From JBBRWV01 sp038248985 (GTDB taxonomy: Bacteria; Planctomycetota; Phycisphaerae; WQYP01): a DNA stretch of 30,800 nt. The notes beneath the pieces are model-generated. The model was not told the origin of the DNA. It saw only the letters and a program-made list of their open reading frames with translations, and made no database searches. Positions 17,500 to 25,291 of this stretch are shown here, one piece after another (position 1 is the first letter of the stretch; each line of letters begins with the position of its first letter). Made by a program: the position numbers and the translations under genes. The stretch lies in assembly GCA_038248985.1 (NCBI GenBank), contig JBBRWV010000027.1, forward strand, positions 1 through 30,800, given 5' to 3'.

Positions 17500-18579
17500 A
17501 TGTCCGCCACTCGATTCACTTTTCTGACGTCCTTCCTCGTTATATTCCTTCTCCTATCCTTGTACTTCGATATCCGCGGTCGTTACGCGCCGACGCAGCT
17601 CGAAATCGACGGTCACGGCCTCAACTTCGCGCTCCTTACGGATGCAGGAGTGTTCACCCTCATCGCGACGTCGGGCAACTACGAACTTGACGCCATGTCA
17701 GATCCGCGCGCAACTTCGCTTGAAATCCACCTGGGCGAGGCAGAATCACTCCCCGAATTCAGTGCTATTCAGGTCGGCCCATTTCAGTTTGCCGAATTTG
17801 ATCGGCCCTCCTCCACCGGCACACACGCTCTGCACCCATACGAAACCGCGGCATCCACGCTTTTCGCTTTCCCTTCGTACAGCGTGTATATCCTGCTCGC
17901 TCTCCTGTTTCCGATCCTGCTTCGCCGCGCATCGTGGCGTCGCCATCGAGCCGGGCATTGCCCCACATGCAACTACGATCTCCGTGCTTCGATAAATCGC
18001 TGTCCCGAGTGCGGCACGATCGTCGCAGACTACCGCAAGCCATCCGTCGCCACGCAGCTTCGCCAACTTCTAGCCCGATGCGCTATTCTCATCTGCACGC
18101 TCGCCGCGGTGCTTGTAACGGTCATGACATTTCAAAGCTTTACCGATCCAGCCTGTCTGAGTATTCGAAACAGAAATGAAAACACATGGGTTCTCTGGGC
18201 GGGGCGCATTTACTATGCGTTTCAAGCGGATAGCCCGGGTCAGCGGGAAGGTTCCCGCGACCTCTTCTTCGATTCGGCAGATGTTTATGTCGGCAGAACA
18301 TGGATGACGATCTCCATGGGTCACGCCCTTTCCTTCCGCCAGTTTCCTTTCGGCACCGATCTTGTTGATTTGAATCCCAAGCCCACCTTTGAAGATCACC
18401 GTCCCGATCTCGTCTCCGCCCACCAAATCCCCCCTAACCTTCCCGCATGGCTCCTAATCCTTATCCTCTTTCTTCCCCTAGCCTTTTGCACTTCACGCAA
18501 AGTCGCCCAACCGCTCACCCGTCTGCTTCGGCTCCCGCCCCACACTTCCTCCAGCAACACGGCGATCACCCCCACATGA
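17500..18579 (+). CDS. Four-helix membrane protein with central CxxC-CxxC zinc ribbon
   Basis: A 359-residue protein unlike any named family I know, sharing the planctomycete zinc-ribbon motif with the array at 24.5-27.5 kb. The order is: helix (about 8-24), polar ectodomain, helix (about 126-143), basic stretch, zinc ribbon C154-PT-C157-NYDLR...C168-PE-C171, helix (about 185-205), second polar domain, helix (about 307-325) and a tail. It looks like one array-type unit (TM-ectodomain-TM-ribbon) with another TM-ectodomain-TM fused on. Codon use is less C-biased than in flanking genes. ATG 17500 follows a -10 box directly. The ribbon would face the cytoplasm if the basic flanks obey the positive-inside rule. 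Confidence 0.75.
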   Translation: MSATRFTFLTSFLVIFLLLSLYFDIRGRYAPTQLEIDGHGLNFALLTDAGVFTLIATSGNYELDAMSDPRATSLEIHLGEAESLPEFSAIQVGPFQFAEFDRPSSTGTHALHPYETAASTLFAFPSYSVYILLALLFPILLRRASWRRHRAGHCPTCNYDLRASINRCPECGTIVADYRKPSVATQLRQLLARCAILICTLAAVLVTVMTFQSFTDPACLSIRNRNENTWVLWAGRIYYAFQADSPGQREGSRDLFFDSADVYVGRTWMTISMGHALSFRQFPFGTDLVDLNPKPTFEDHRPDLVSAHQIPPNLPAWLLILILFLPLAFCTSRKVAQPLTRLLRLPPHTSSSNTAITPT

Positions 18580-18586
18580 TTCCCAA

Positions 18587-18664
18587 AATCTCGAACTTAA
18601 GCCTCGAAACTTGAAACTCGACCCCCCCGCCTTCGTGACACTTCGTGACTTCGTGTTACGTCGC
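18587..18664. repeat. Two short intergenic repeat clusters (CTCGAAACTTGAAACT and CTTCGTGA types)
   Basis: 18587-18621 contains CCTCGAAACTTGAAACT (18602-18618), a 17-base exact copy of sequence at 30295-30311 in another intergenic region, preceded by a related TCGAACTTAAG. Right after it, 18630-18664 has CTTCGTGA repeated with short spacers (CTTCGTGACACTTCGTGACT and a degenerate third copy). Both lie between two convergent genes. Confidence 0.6.
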
Positions 18665-18671
18665 AACCCCC

Positions 18672-19253
18672 TCAAAACCCCCACTGCATCCGCCCCATCA
18701 CCCGCAACTCACTCCCAAACGCCTCCCCACCCTGCCCCGATCCGCCCAAATACACCGCCTCCATCCCCATGCTCCCATTCCGCCCCATCTTCCATAGCAG
18801 CCCGCCGCCCACCCCGAACCGCCGCACGTCCGCCAGCACCGCGTGCGTCTCGTTCGCCAACGCTAAAAACGGCACCACCGTCCTCCCCACGCCCATCGGC
18901 ACTCGCACCGTCATCGTCTGCGACCACGGCCGCTCCTCTTCCCCCACCTCCAATTCCTCCATCAACTCCGCCAATATTCCCCGCGACCGCAATACCATCC
19001 GCCGCACCTGCCGCACATCCCCCTCCACATTACTCGGCAACCCCGCCGTAAAATCCCGCCCGCTCCACCCCCGCTCCTCCCTCACCCCATGCCCCACCTC
19101 CAATCGCATGATCGGCACCACCTTCTCCGGCGGACGAACATCCAACCACACCCCCACTCTCTCGCCCTCCGCCCCCGCCGCGCAAACCTCCCCCACCATG
19201 CCACGCCACAGGGCACTTACCACCAATAAACTCACCAACAATCTCACGCGCAT
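18672..19253 (-). CDS. Secreted hypothetical protein, possibly small outer-membrane beta-barrel
   Basis: A 193-residue protein of unrecognised family with a clear signal peptide (MRVRLLVSLLVVSALWRGMV, cleavage near CAAG about residue 26). The mature part alternates hydrophobic and polar residues in short strands (VGVWLDVRP, VVPIMRLEVGHGV, TMTVRVPMGVG, VVPFLALANE, RVMGRMQWGF). It ends in a terminal Phe, which is typical of beta-barrel outer-membrane proteins. G-ended codons match other minus genes. GGAG precedes ATG 19253 at about 8 bases. Barrel topology is an inference from the strand pattern and terminal Phe. Confidence 0.65.
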   Translation of the reverse strand: MRVRLLVSLLVVSALWRGMVGEVCAAGAEGERVGVWLDVRPPEKVVPIMRLEVGHGVREERGWSGRDFTAGLPSNVEGDVRQVRRMVLRSRGILAELMEELEVGEEERPWSQTMTVRVPMGVGRTVVPFLALANETHAVLADVRRFGVGGGLLWKMGRNGSMGMEAVYLGGSGQGGEAFGSELRVMGRMQWGF

Positions 19254-19306
19254 CGATCAGGCTCCGGCTACCCGTACCCTTCTCGGACACCCCGTCCGCC
19301 CCCACG

Positions 19307-19456
19307 TTAGCCCCTCCTTCCCTCATTCGCCTTTACACCATTCCCCGCCTCCTTTTTCTGCGCCCGAAAAGTCCTGAACGCACCCGCACTATATCCCGCC
19401 CCCGCAAAAAACAACAAGGCCGCGAACCTTCGCCCGCAGCCACATTTGCACTTCAT
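19307..19456 (-). CDS. Possible 49-residue membrane peptide
   Basis: A short ORF (MKCKCGCGRRFAALLFFAGAG...) with a Cys-rich start, one weak hydrophobic helix (about 11-27) and a polar basic tail, using G-ended codons. It lies between the broken gene upstream and the secreted protein downstream. It lacks a well-spaced Shine-Dalgarno: GAAGGAGGAGG further upstream fits a different ATG (19472-19470) in another frame better. No family is recognised, and it may not be real. Confidence 0.3.
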   Translation of the reverse strand: MKCKCGCGRRFAALLFFAGAGYSAGAFRTFRAQKKEAGNGVKANEGRRG

Positions 19457-19490
19457 GCCCCGCGCTTCGCATCCTTTCCCACCTCCTCCT

Positions 19491-20129
19491 TCACTTCCGC
19501 GCCGGTGCCGTCCCCGGTCCCGTCGCTGGCGCCGTCGTCGTCGCCGCCGCCTCCCTCACCACGCTCATCCTCACCACGCTCGTCGTAATCACCACCTTGA
19601 ACGGCCGATTCCGCGTCACCACCGTCTTCACAATCCCCCCCGGGACCTCCGCCGATGTCCATACCTTCACGTGGCTCTCCCCCGAACTCCGCATTATCCC
19701 CGGCCCCGCATTCTCCTCCTGCACCAACTTCACATCCATCTCCTTCGTTGACGCCTCCACCTTCTTCTCACCCACCTCCACCGTCTCCGTCCCCGTCTTC
19801 ACATTCGTGATCTCCACATTCCCCGCAGGCATCCCCGGCTCCATCAACCCCGCCTTCTACTTCGCTAGCTTCGCCGGCACCTCCACCCGCTCCGGCTTCA
19901 TCATCTTCACATCCCCTGCCACATTCTGCTTCGTCGCCTTCACCTCCAACACCACCTTCTCCCTCGTCACCTCCCGCAGCTTGACCGTCATCGACTGCTC
20001 CACCCTCAACTCCTTCCCATCCGCCAACTACACCGCCCCCATCCCCGCCATCTCATTCTCTGTCTTCGTCTTCACCACCGTCCCCACCTTAAACTTCGAC
20101 CCCGCCAAAATTTTCGTCGTCACGCGCAT
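19491..20129 (-). pseudogene. Hypothetical gene interrupted by two in-frame TAG codons
   Basis: From ATG 20129, with GAGGAG six bases upstream, one frame runs for 213 codons to TGA 19491. It is interrupted by TAG at 20030-20028 (codon 34) and TAG at 19859-19857 (codon 91). On both sides of each stop the codons stay G-ended and the sequence stays protein-like: MRVTTKILAGSKFKVGTVV, TVKLREVTREKVVLEVKATK, WTSAEVPGGIVKTVVT, and a tail APATGPGTAPARK like the ATGP tail of the 971-residue protein. TAG is a real stop elsewhere here (12530, 26891), so general reassignment is unlikely. The family is not recognised; it resembles small planctomycete proteins with a WTS-EVPGG-VK motif. Recent decay is the simplest reading. 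Confidence 0.6.
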
Positions 20130-20211
20130 AATCACTCCTCAATCAGTCCAACCAGTCAACTCAAGTCACTCCCTGTATGTTGCCGCCCCAAATGCCTCAT
20201 TCCGCATCCAC

Positions 20212-20247
20212 AAAAAAGGAGCTGCGAATCTTGCGACTCGCAGCTCC
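20212..20247 (-). terminator. Rho-independent terminator of rpsA
   Basis: A perfect 10-base stem (GGAGCTGCGA pairing with TCGCAGCTCC, 20247-20238 and 20227-20218) with a 10-base loop is followed on the minus strand by six T (20217-20212). It lies 44 bases after the rpsA stop. Confidence 0.9.
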
Positions 20248-20290
20248 ATCATGTCTTGCATCTCGCAGCAGCCTTTCAGCTCCCGCTCAA

Positions 20291-22027
20291 TCAGCCTTCC
20301 AGACCGCCCTTATACTTCTTCGGGCCGTCCTTACGAGTCTCATCGCTGCTCTCCCCGCCTTCCGAAGAAGAACCCCACTGCGCACGCTTCAGCGACAATC
20401 CAATCTTGCGATCGTCAATGTCAACCCGCAAGACCTTCACTTCGAGCTCGTCGCCGATCTTCACGACCGTCGTCGGATCCTCGATCTTCTCATCACTCAG
20501 TTCACTGACATGCAGCAAACCTTCCAACCCCGGTTCCAGCTCCACAAACACGCCAAAGTTGGTGATCTTCGTCACCTTGCCCTTGACGATCATGCCCGGC
20601 TGGTAGTTCGTCGGAATGGCATGTAGCCACGGATCCTCGGTCATCTGCTTCAAGCCCAGTGCCACGCGGTTCTTCTCTTGATCCACGCTCAACACCACGC
20701 ACTGCATCTCGTCGCCCTTCTTCAAGAGCTCGCTCGGATGCGCCACCTTCTTCGTCCAGCTCAAATCGCTGACGTGCAACAAACCGTCGATGCCTTCTTC
20801 GATCTCGACAAACGCCCCGTAGTTCGTCAGGTTCCGCACCTTGCCCGTGATCACCGTGCCCGGCGGATACTTCTCGGCCAGCAACGTCCACGGATTCGCC
20901 TCGGTCTGCTTCATGCCCAGGCTGATTTCCTGCTTCAACTTGTTCACGTCGAGGACGACCACATCGATCTCCTCCCCAACGCTCACCATCTCGCTCGGGT
21001 GATTGATGCGCTTCGTCCAGCTCATCTCGCTGATGTGTACCAAGCCCTCCACGCCTTCTTCCAGCTTCACGAACGCACCATAGCTCATGATGTTCGTGAC
21101 CTGGCCCTTCACGCGCGTGCCGACCGGGTACTTGTCCTCGGCCTGTTCCCACGGCGAAGCCTGCTTCTGCTTCAAGCCCAAAGCAATCTTCTCTTTTTCC
21201 TTGTCCACATTCAGAACAACCACTTCGATGTCCTGGTCGATCTTCACCATGTCGCTCGGGTGGTTGATCCGGCCCCAGCTCATGTCGGTGATGTGCAGCA
21301 ACCCGTCCACCCCGCCCAAATCCACGAACGCCCCGAAGTCCGCAATGTTCTTCACGATGCCCTTGCGCACCTGCCCGACGATAATCTCGCCGAACAACTT
21401 CTGCTTCGCCTCGCCACGCTGCTTCTCCAGCAACTTGCGCCGGCTGATCACAATGTTCCGACGTTCCAAATCGATCTTCAAAACCTCGGCATCAATCGTC
21501 CGACCAATGTATTCCCCAATGTCCGCCGGACGACGAATGTCCACCTGACTCGCCGGAAGGAACACCGGCACCCCGATGTCCACCAGCAACCCGCCCTTGA
21601 TCTTCCGCGTAACCTTCCCCGATACCGGGTCCCCTTCCTTCTTCGACTCAATGATCCGGTTCCAACCCGTAATCCGGTCGGCCTTCCGCTTGCTGATCTG
21701 AATCAACCCATTGTCCGACTCAATCGACTCCAGCAACACGCTGATCTCATCCCCAATCTCCACGTCCGGCATCTCTTCCGGATCCCACTCCCGCGACAGG
21801 CTCAGCACGCCTTCGCTCTTCCCGCCAATTTCCACCATGACATCATCGCCATGAATGTTGACAATCTTCCCCTTCAGAATCGCCCCATTGGCAAACGATA
21901 CCCCGTTCCCTTCCAACAACGCTGCCACTTCATCCGGGTTGTACTGATCCTTGAATTCCAATTCGATCGCCGACGACGCCGATGCATCGTCCAAGCCGAG
22001 TTCACGCAACAAAGCAATATTAACCAT
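20291..22027 (-). CDS. rpsA: 30S ribosomal protein S1
   Basis: A 578-residue protein with six S1 (OB-fold) RNA-binding domains at roughly 46-110, 135-200, 215-285, 302-370, 389-457 and 476-545. Domains 3-6 show the classic GxVxxIxxFGAFVxL...GLLHxSxLS pattern (KNIADFGAFVDLGGVDGLLH, TNYGAFVEIEEGIDGLLHVS). It recruits mRNA to the small subunit. The start ATG 22027 has AAAGG about 12 bases upstream. The C-terminus is polar (SSEGGESSDETRKDGPKK). Codon use is more balanced than in other minus-strand genes, as expected for a highly expressed gene. It has its own promoter and a strong terminator, so it is probably monocistronic. Confidence 0.96.
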   Translation of the reverse strand: MVNIALLRELGLDDASASSAIELEFKDQYNPDEVAALLEGNGVSFANGAILKGKIVNIHGDDVMVEIGGKSEGVLSLSREWDPEEMPDVEIGDEISVLLESIESDNGLIQISKRKADRITGWNRIIESKKEGDPVSGKVTRKIKGGLLVDIGVPVFLPASQVDIRRPADIGEYIGRTIDAEVLKIDLERRNIVISRRKLLEKQRGEAKQKLFGEIIVGQVRKGIVKNIADFGAFVDLGGVDGLLHITDMSWGRINHPSDMVKIDQDIEVVVLNVDKEKEKIALGLKQKQASPWEQAEDKYPVGTRVKGQVTNIMSYGAFVKLEEGVEGLVHISEMSWTKRINHPSEMVSVGEEIDVVVLDVNKLKQEISLGMKQTEANPWTLLAEKYPPGTVITGKVRNLTNYGAFVEIEEGIDGLLHVSDLSWTKKVAHPSELLKKGDEMQCVVLSVDQEKNRVALGLKQMTEDPWLHAIPTNYQPGMIVKGKVTKITNFGVFVELEPGLEGLLHVSELSDEKIEDPTTVVKIGDELEVKVLRVDIDDRKIGLSLKRAQWGSSSEGGESSDETRKDGPKKYKGGLEG

Positions 22028-22177
22028 GAGTGGGGTAACCTTTCGTATCTCGCGCCGATCTTTTCCGCCAGCAACAGAACACCCGTCACCAACCGAAATC
22101 CATCCGCGTCGAACGCACAGCGGATGCGCCTAAGTCGAACCCACACGGGCCCTTGTCCACCTCAGGCGAAGCGCGAA

Positions 22178-22207
22178 AGTATACCCTGACCCGACAACCT
22201 CTTGCAA
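22178..22207 (-). promoter_or_regulatory. Putative rpsA promoter
   Basis: On the minus strand TTGCAA (22207-22202), an 18-base spacer and TATACT (22183-22178) form a near-consensus sigma-70-type promoter. The predicted start near 22171 gives a leader of about 145 bases before rpsA. Confidence 0.55.
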
Positions 22208-22272
22208 CCAAATCAACGCCCTCAATTCACCCCAATCGACGCCCGCTCCTTCCCCCCGCGCAACCTCCAATT

Positions 22273-22278
22273 TATAGT
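22273..22278 (+). promoter_or_regulatory. TATAGT -10 box placed for leaderless transcription
   Basis: TATAGT ends 6 bases before ATG 22285, putting the expected transcription start on the start codon. No Shine-Dalgarno can be drawn between. Same arrangement as at 17487. Confidence 0.45.
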
Positions 22279-22284
22279 CCCTCC

Positions 22285-22848
22285 ATGACCACCCCTCCCT
22301 CCCAACCTCTCCCTTACGCCACCCCGCCCGCCGCCACCGTCCACCCTCACCGCAAACGTGCTGCCGCACACATGCTCTTCTGGGCGATCACCTACTTCAC
22401 CCTCGCCGGCCTCCTCATGCTCTTCCAACTCATCATCCTCCTGCTGATCTTACTTCGTAGCACAATCCGCGACACCGGCGACATTATGCCATTCCTCCTC
22501 GGCCTGATCTTCCTTTTCATTTGCTTCAACCTCCTCCTCTACATGTCCTTCAACTGGGCTCGCCGCTATTTCACCTACCGCCGACTGATCGCCCTCGCCA
22601 CTCCCGGTACCGCCGCCCCCGCCTACCCCCTCGTCGCCTTCACCACGCTCCTTCTGACCATACTCTTCCCGGTCACCCTCCTGGTAACCCTTGCCTCACT
22701 CTCTCACCACTCCAGCCTCCTCATCTCCCTCCGCCACTCCCTTCCTGCCCTCGTACTTGCCCTCATTCTCCTCATCAATCTTCGCACCCTCTACCTCCTC
22801 TCCCGCGTCCGCCGCCTCGACAATTCCCCGCCGTCCCCACCTTCCTAA
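22285..22848 (+). CDS. Four-helix membrane protein of unknown function
   Basis: A 187-residue protein. After a Pro-rich cytoplasmic-looking N-terminus (about 1-28, ending HPHRKRAAA) come four hydrophobic helices: about 31-56 (LFWAITYFTLAGLLMLFQLI), 65-88, 112-135 and 142-168. Basic loops (RRYFTYRR) and a polar tail RVRRLDNSPPS follow. I chose ATG 22285 rather than the upstream in-frame start at 22153, because the extra 44 residues are not conserved-looking and cross the rpsA promoter; a -10 box immediately precedes 22285. No family is recognised. Confidence 0.65.
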   Translation: MTTPPSQPLPYATPPAATVHPHRKRAAAHMLFWAITYFTLAGLLMLFQLIILLLILLRSTIRDTGDIMPFLLGLIFLFICFNLLLYMSFNWARRYFTYRRLIALATPGTAAPAYPLVAFTTLLLTILFPVTLLVTLASLSHHSSLLISLRHSLPALVLALILLINLRTLYLLSRVRRLDNSPPSPPS

Positions 22849-22863
22849 AATCCCCCAATGCCC

Positions 22864-22869
22864 TACAAT
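22864..22869 (+). promoter_or_regulatory. Possible -10 box of the MBL-fold gene
   Basis: TACAAT lies 25 bases before ATG 22895, with the strong Shine-Dalgarno AAAGGAG (22882-22888) between them. No clear -35. Confidence 0.35.
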
Positions 22870-22894
22870 CCAGCCATATCCAAAGGAGAACCCC

Positions 22895-23839
22895 ATGTCC
22901 GCCCTGCCCACCGCTCAAGAACTCCACGAAACCCTCACCTGGCTTCTATCGAACAATCCCTCCGAAAACCCCCTCCACTGGAACCCCGCCGAACGCCAAA
23001 AACGCTACGCCATCCTCCAACGCGCCGCCGACGCCTGCTCCGGCGATACCTACAAATCCTTCCTCCCCACCATCAACGCCGGCCATCCTCCCTCCTTACC
23101 CCATGACAACACCGCCGCCCTCGCCTACCTCCGCCAAGCCACCAACCACGCCATCAATGAAGTCCACAACTTCCCCGTCACCCGCGGCCTCGCACTCTGG
23201 CACTTCTACAACATGGGCTACGTCATCAAAACCCCCCACACCACCTTCGGCATAGACCTCCACTTCCACGGTGCCGAACGCCTCGCCGACTCCCTTGATT
23301 TCCTCCTCGTCTCCCACGAACACCAGGACCACTGGACCTCCGCCTTGTTAGATAGAATGGCCGACGCCAAAAAACCCCTCATCACCCGCTTCCACACCCG
23401 CGGCACACGCCTCTCCCAACCTACCAACCTCCAATTCCCCCACGCCTCCGTCAACATCACCATCGGCGACCATCACTTCGGCAACAACCGCGCCATCAAT
23501 GACATGCTCATCTTCGACCTCCAATTCCCCATCGAAAATCACCGCTCCCTTCGCCTCATCCACTGCGGCGACAACAGCAACCTCGACAAACTCCCCCTCA
23601 TCGGCCCAACCCCCGTCGACGCCTTCATCTTCCACATCAAAGTCGGCCTCTCCGCCCCAGCCGCCTTCGACCGCCTCCAACCCCGCTTCCTCCTCCCCGC
23701 CCACATCCTCGAACTCGCCCACCCCATCGACCAATACCGCTGGTCCTTCGCCGACGCCCTCGATGTCACCCAATCCATCCCCCAAGACCGCGTCCGCCTC
23801 CTCACCTGGGGCGAACGCCTCGACCTCCCCGCACCCTGA
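22895..23839 (+). CDS. MBL-fold metal-dependent hydrolase
   Basis: A 314-residue metallo-beta-lactamase-fold protein. After a helical N-terminal extension (about 1-95) the fold begins WHFYNMGYVIKTPHTTFGIDL. The metal-binding HxHxDH is H141-E-H143-Q-D145-H146 in LLVSHEHQDHW. Downstream are GDHHFGNNRAINDMLIFDL, LIHCGDNSNLD (His/Asp ligands) and LLPAHILELAHP (last His). This resembles UlaG/L-ascorbate-lactonase-like and other broad MBL hydrolases. AAAGGAG gives a strong start at ATG 22895; the frame is open further upstream but overlaps the preceding gene. The substrate is unknown. Confidence 0.85.
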   Translation: MSALPTAQELHETLTWLLSNNPSENPLHWNPAERQKRYAILQRAADACSGDTYKSFLPTINAGHPPSLPHDNTAALAYLRQATNHAINEVHNFPVTRGLALWHFYNMGYVIKTPHTTFGIDLHFHGAERLADSLDFLLVSHEHQDHWTSALLDRMADAKKPLITRFHTRGTRLSQPTNLQFPHASVNITIGDHHFGNNRAINDMLIFDLQFPIENHRSLRLIHCGDNSNLDKLPLIGPTPVDAFIFHIKVGLSAPAAFDRLQPRFLLPAHILELAHPIDQYRWSFADALDVTQSIPQDRVRLLTWGERLDLPAP

Positions 23840-23842
23840 CGC

Positions 23843-24403
23843 TCACTCCCTCACCACCGGCGGCACGCGCACACATTCCCTCTCCGCCACCCCTGCAATA
23901 ATCTCCATCACCCGCCCCTGCACCTCTCGATCCCCCGGTATCGACGCATGAAACGGCGCCACACAAATATTCCGAAACCCACTCCCCCGCGGCCGCCGTA
24001 TCGGCGAACTCTTCGGCAACGAAATCGGATTGTAAATACACGTCGCCGCCCGCACATTCACCGGCAGCTTGTAACTCGACCACTGAAACTGCCCCCACAA
24101 CCACCGCGGCACAGGATCCAACATGATCAAATGATCCACCACCACCCCCGGCATCCGCTCCGCCGCCCGCACCAACGCCGACGCACCATACGAATGCCCC
24201 AGCAATACCAACTTCCCAGCCCCCGCCGCACAACGCAAAATCTCCCCCGCCACATCATCCGTCCACGAATTGTAACGTACGCTCACCCCTGGATACCGCG
24301 GCAAAACCTGCGACCCCATAAACTCCCGCAACCCCAAAAACGGCCCCTCCCGCCGCTCCAAAAACCCAATGCAAAGATGAATATGCATCCGCGCCAACTC
24401 CAT
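23843..24403 (-). CDS. Alpha/beta-hydrolase-fold protein
   Basis: A 186-residue single-domain protein. The nucleophile elbow GHSYGAS follows strand KLVLLG (residues about 65-76), and LIMLDPVPRWLWG likely carries the acidic residue, with a C-terminal His candidate in VAPFHASIPGD. It starts MELARMHIHLCIGF, without a signal peptide. A TTG one codon upstream is also possible. The stop lies 3 bases beyond the stop of the convergent MBL-fold gene. It is shorter than most esterases and lacks a cap domain. A thioesterase or lipase-like role is a guess. Confidence 0.75.
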   Translation of the reverse strand: MELARMHIHLCIGFLERREGPFLGLREFMGSQVLPRYPGVSVRYNSWTDDVAGEILRCAAGAGKLVLLGHSYGASALVRAAERMPGVVVDHLIMLDPVPRWLWGQFQWSSYKLPVNVRAATCIYNPISLPKSSPIRRPRGSGFRNICVAPFHASIPGDREVQGRVMEIIAGVAERECVRVPPVVRE

Positions 24404-24470
24404 CAATCCGCCCTTCCCCCCGCGCCAACACCCCGCCCCTCGTCTTCATCCAGTTTACCACCAATCTATC

Positions 24471-25007
24471 TTAAGGTCCCCCTGACCCCTTCGCCGCCTC
24501 CACCACCGCCCCGCACTCCGGACACTTCTCCCCGGCCATATGCATCCGCAAATCATAGCCGCATCCAACGCACACGCCCTCCCGCCGCAGTGGTGCTGGC
24601 AAACGCTTCCATTTCTTTCTACGTATAAAACTGTAAACACATGCAAGGCCGCTCGGCACGATAAACCACCAAAATGAAATTCCCAGCAACTGCCGATGGG
24701 ACTTGAGAGGAACACCCATCCGGTCCAAATAGCTGATACCGAATCCAAACCGCGTTGCTTCATCAATGTCTTCCGCATAATAGGAATTTCCACGAAATGG
24801 TTTCTGTGTACTGAATTGCAATCCACTCGCACTTCCGGGTGAACTGTAGGTGATAAAATAAAACGAACCTTCGAAGCTTCTGAAATTAATGACTCGACCC
24901 CCCGACCCGATCCATAAGTTATCTAAATGGGTGTTGCTGCGCACCATCCAACAAAGGCTCAAGCCGCATGCGAGAATGGATAAGTAGGTCATAACAAAGT
25001 ATCGCAT
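24471..25007 (-). CDS. Zinc-ribbon membrane protein, array member 5
   Basis: A 178-residue protein: helix 5-22 (MTYLSILACGLSLCW), ectodomain about 25-105, helix 108-127, basic RRKKWKR, then zinc ribbon C146-VG-C149-GYDLRMHMAGEK-C162-PE-C165. It is clearly homologous to member 2 (25975-26826): both start MRY and have FGxSYxxxxGVPxKS before the second helix. It is the last gene of a tight minus-strand run, starting 10 bases after the stop of the truncated member. The ribbon should be cytoplasmic by the positive-inside rule. The family is unnamed as far as I can tell. Confidence 0.8.
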   Translation of the reverse strand: MRYFVMTYLSILACGLSLCWMVRSNTHLDNLWIGSGGRVINFRSFEGSFYFITYSSPGSASGLQFSTQKPFRGNSYYAEDIDEATRFGFGISYLDRMGVPLKSHRQLLGISFWWFIVPSGLACVYSFIRRKKWKRLPAPLRREGVCVGCGYDLRMHMAGEKCPECGAVVEAAKGSGGP

Positions 25008-25017
25008 TATTTTTATC

Positions 25018-25281
25018 TCATATCTTCATATCTCTGTTTCTGCGGGCAGAAATTCCCACCCGCGAAGCATTTGCCGCGCTGGCGGGATAATTCGACTGCG
25101 TACTAATGAGTTGACCGTCTATCGCTCCAAAAATGAGGAGACGTGAATTCCACAAATGAACAATAGCCCGATTGTGTGTGTAACTATCTACCCAACATAT
25201 GAGATTAGATAAGAGCACAATCCAAGAAACACTAAATTTATAAAGAACGTTTCGTGGCTTTTTTATCATGACCCGTGTCAT
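25018..25281 (-). CDS. Truncated array member lacking second helix and zinc ribbon
   Basis: An 87-residue ORF (MTRVMIKKPRNVLYKFSVSW...) with one helix (about 17-33) and a short ectodomain (HNRAIVHLWNSRLLIFGAIDGQL, resembling the LWIGSGGRVINFRSFEG stretch of member 5), then a stop. GGAGCAAG directly before ATG 25281 argues for translation. It sits 10 bases after one full-length paralog and 10 bases before another. It is either a decayed copy or a short form. No zinc ribbon can be found in any frame of the gap before the next gene. Confidence 0.55.
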   Translation of the reverse strand: MTRVMIKKPRNVLYKFSVSWIVLLSNLICWVDSYTHNRAIVHLWNSRLLIFGAIDGQLISTQSNYPASAANASRVGISARRNRDMKI

Positions 25282-25291
25282 CTTGCTCCAA

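Noticed and set aside
19491..20129. TAG reassigned to a sense codon throughout this genome
   Set aside because: TAG terminates the HD-domain gene at 12530 and array member 1 at 26891, both at sensible ends, so general reassignment does not fit.
19597..20508. 303-residue plus-strand ORF over the broken gene and rpsA end
   Set aside because: Ser/Thr/Pro/Phe filler that crosses the rpsA terminator; the minus frame with Shine-Dalgarno and coherent protein sequence is preferred despite its two TAG codons.
20678..22189. 503-residue plus-strand frame over rpsA
   Set aside because: His/Arg/Leu-rich shadow of a ribosomal protein gene with six S1 domains on the other strand.
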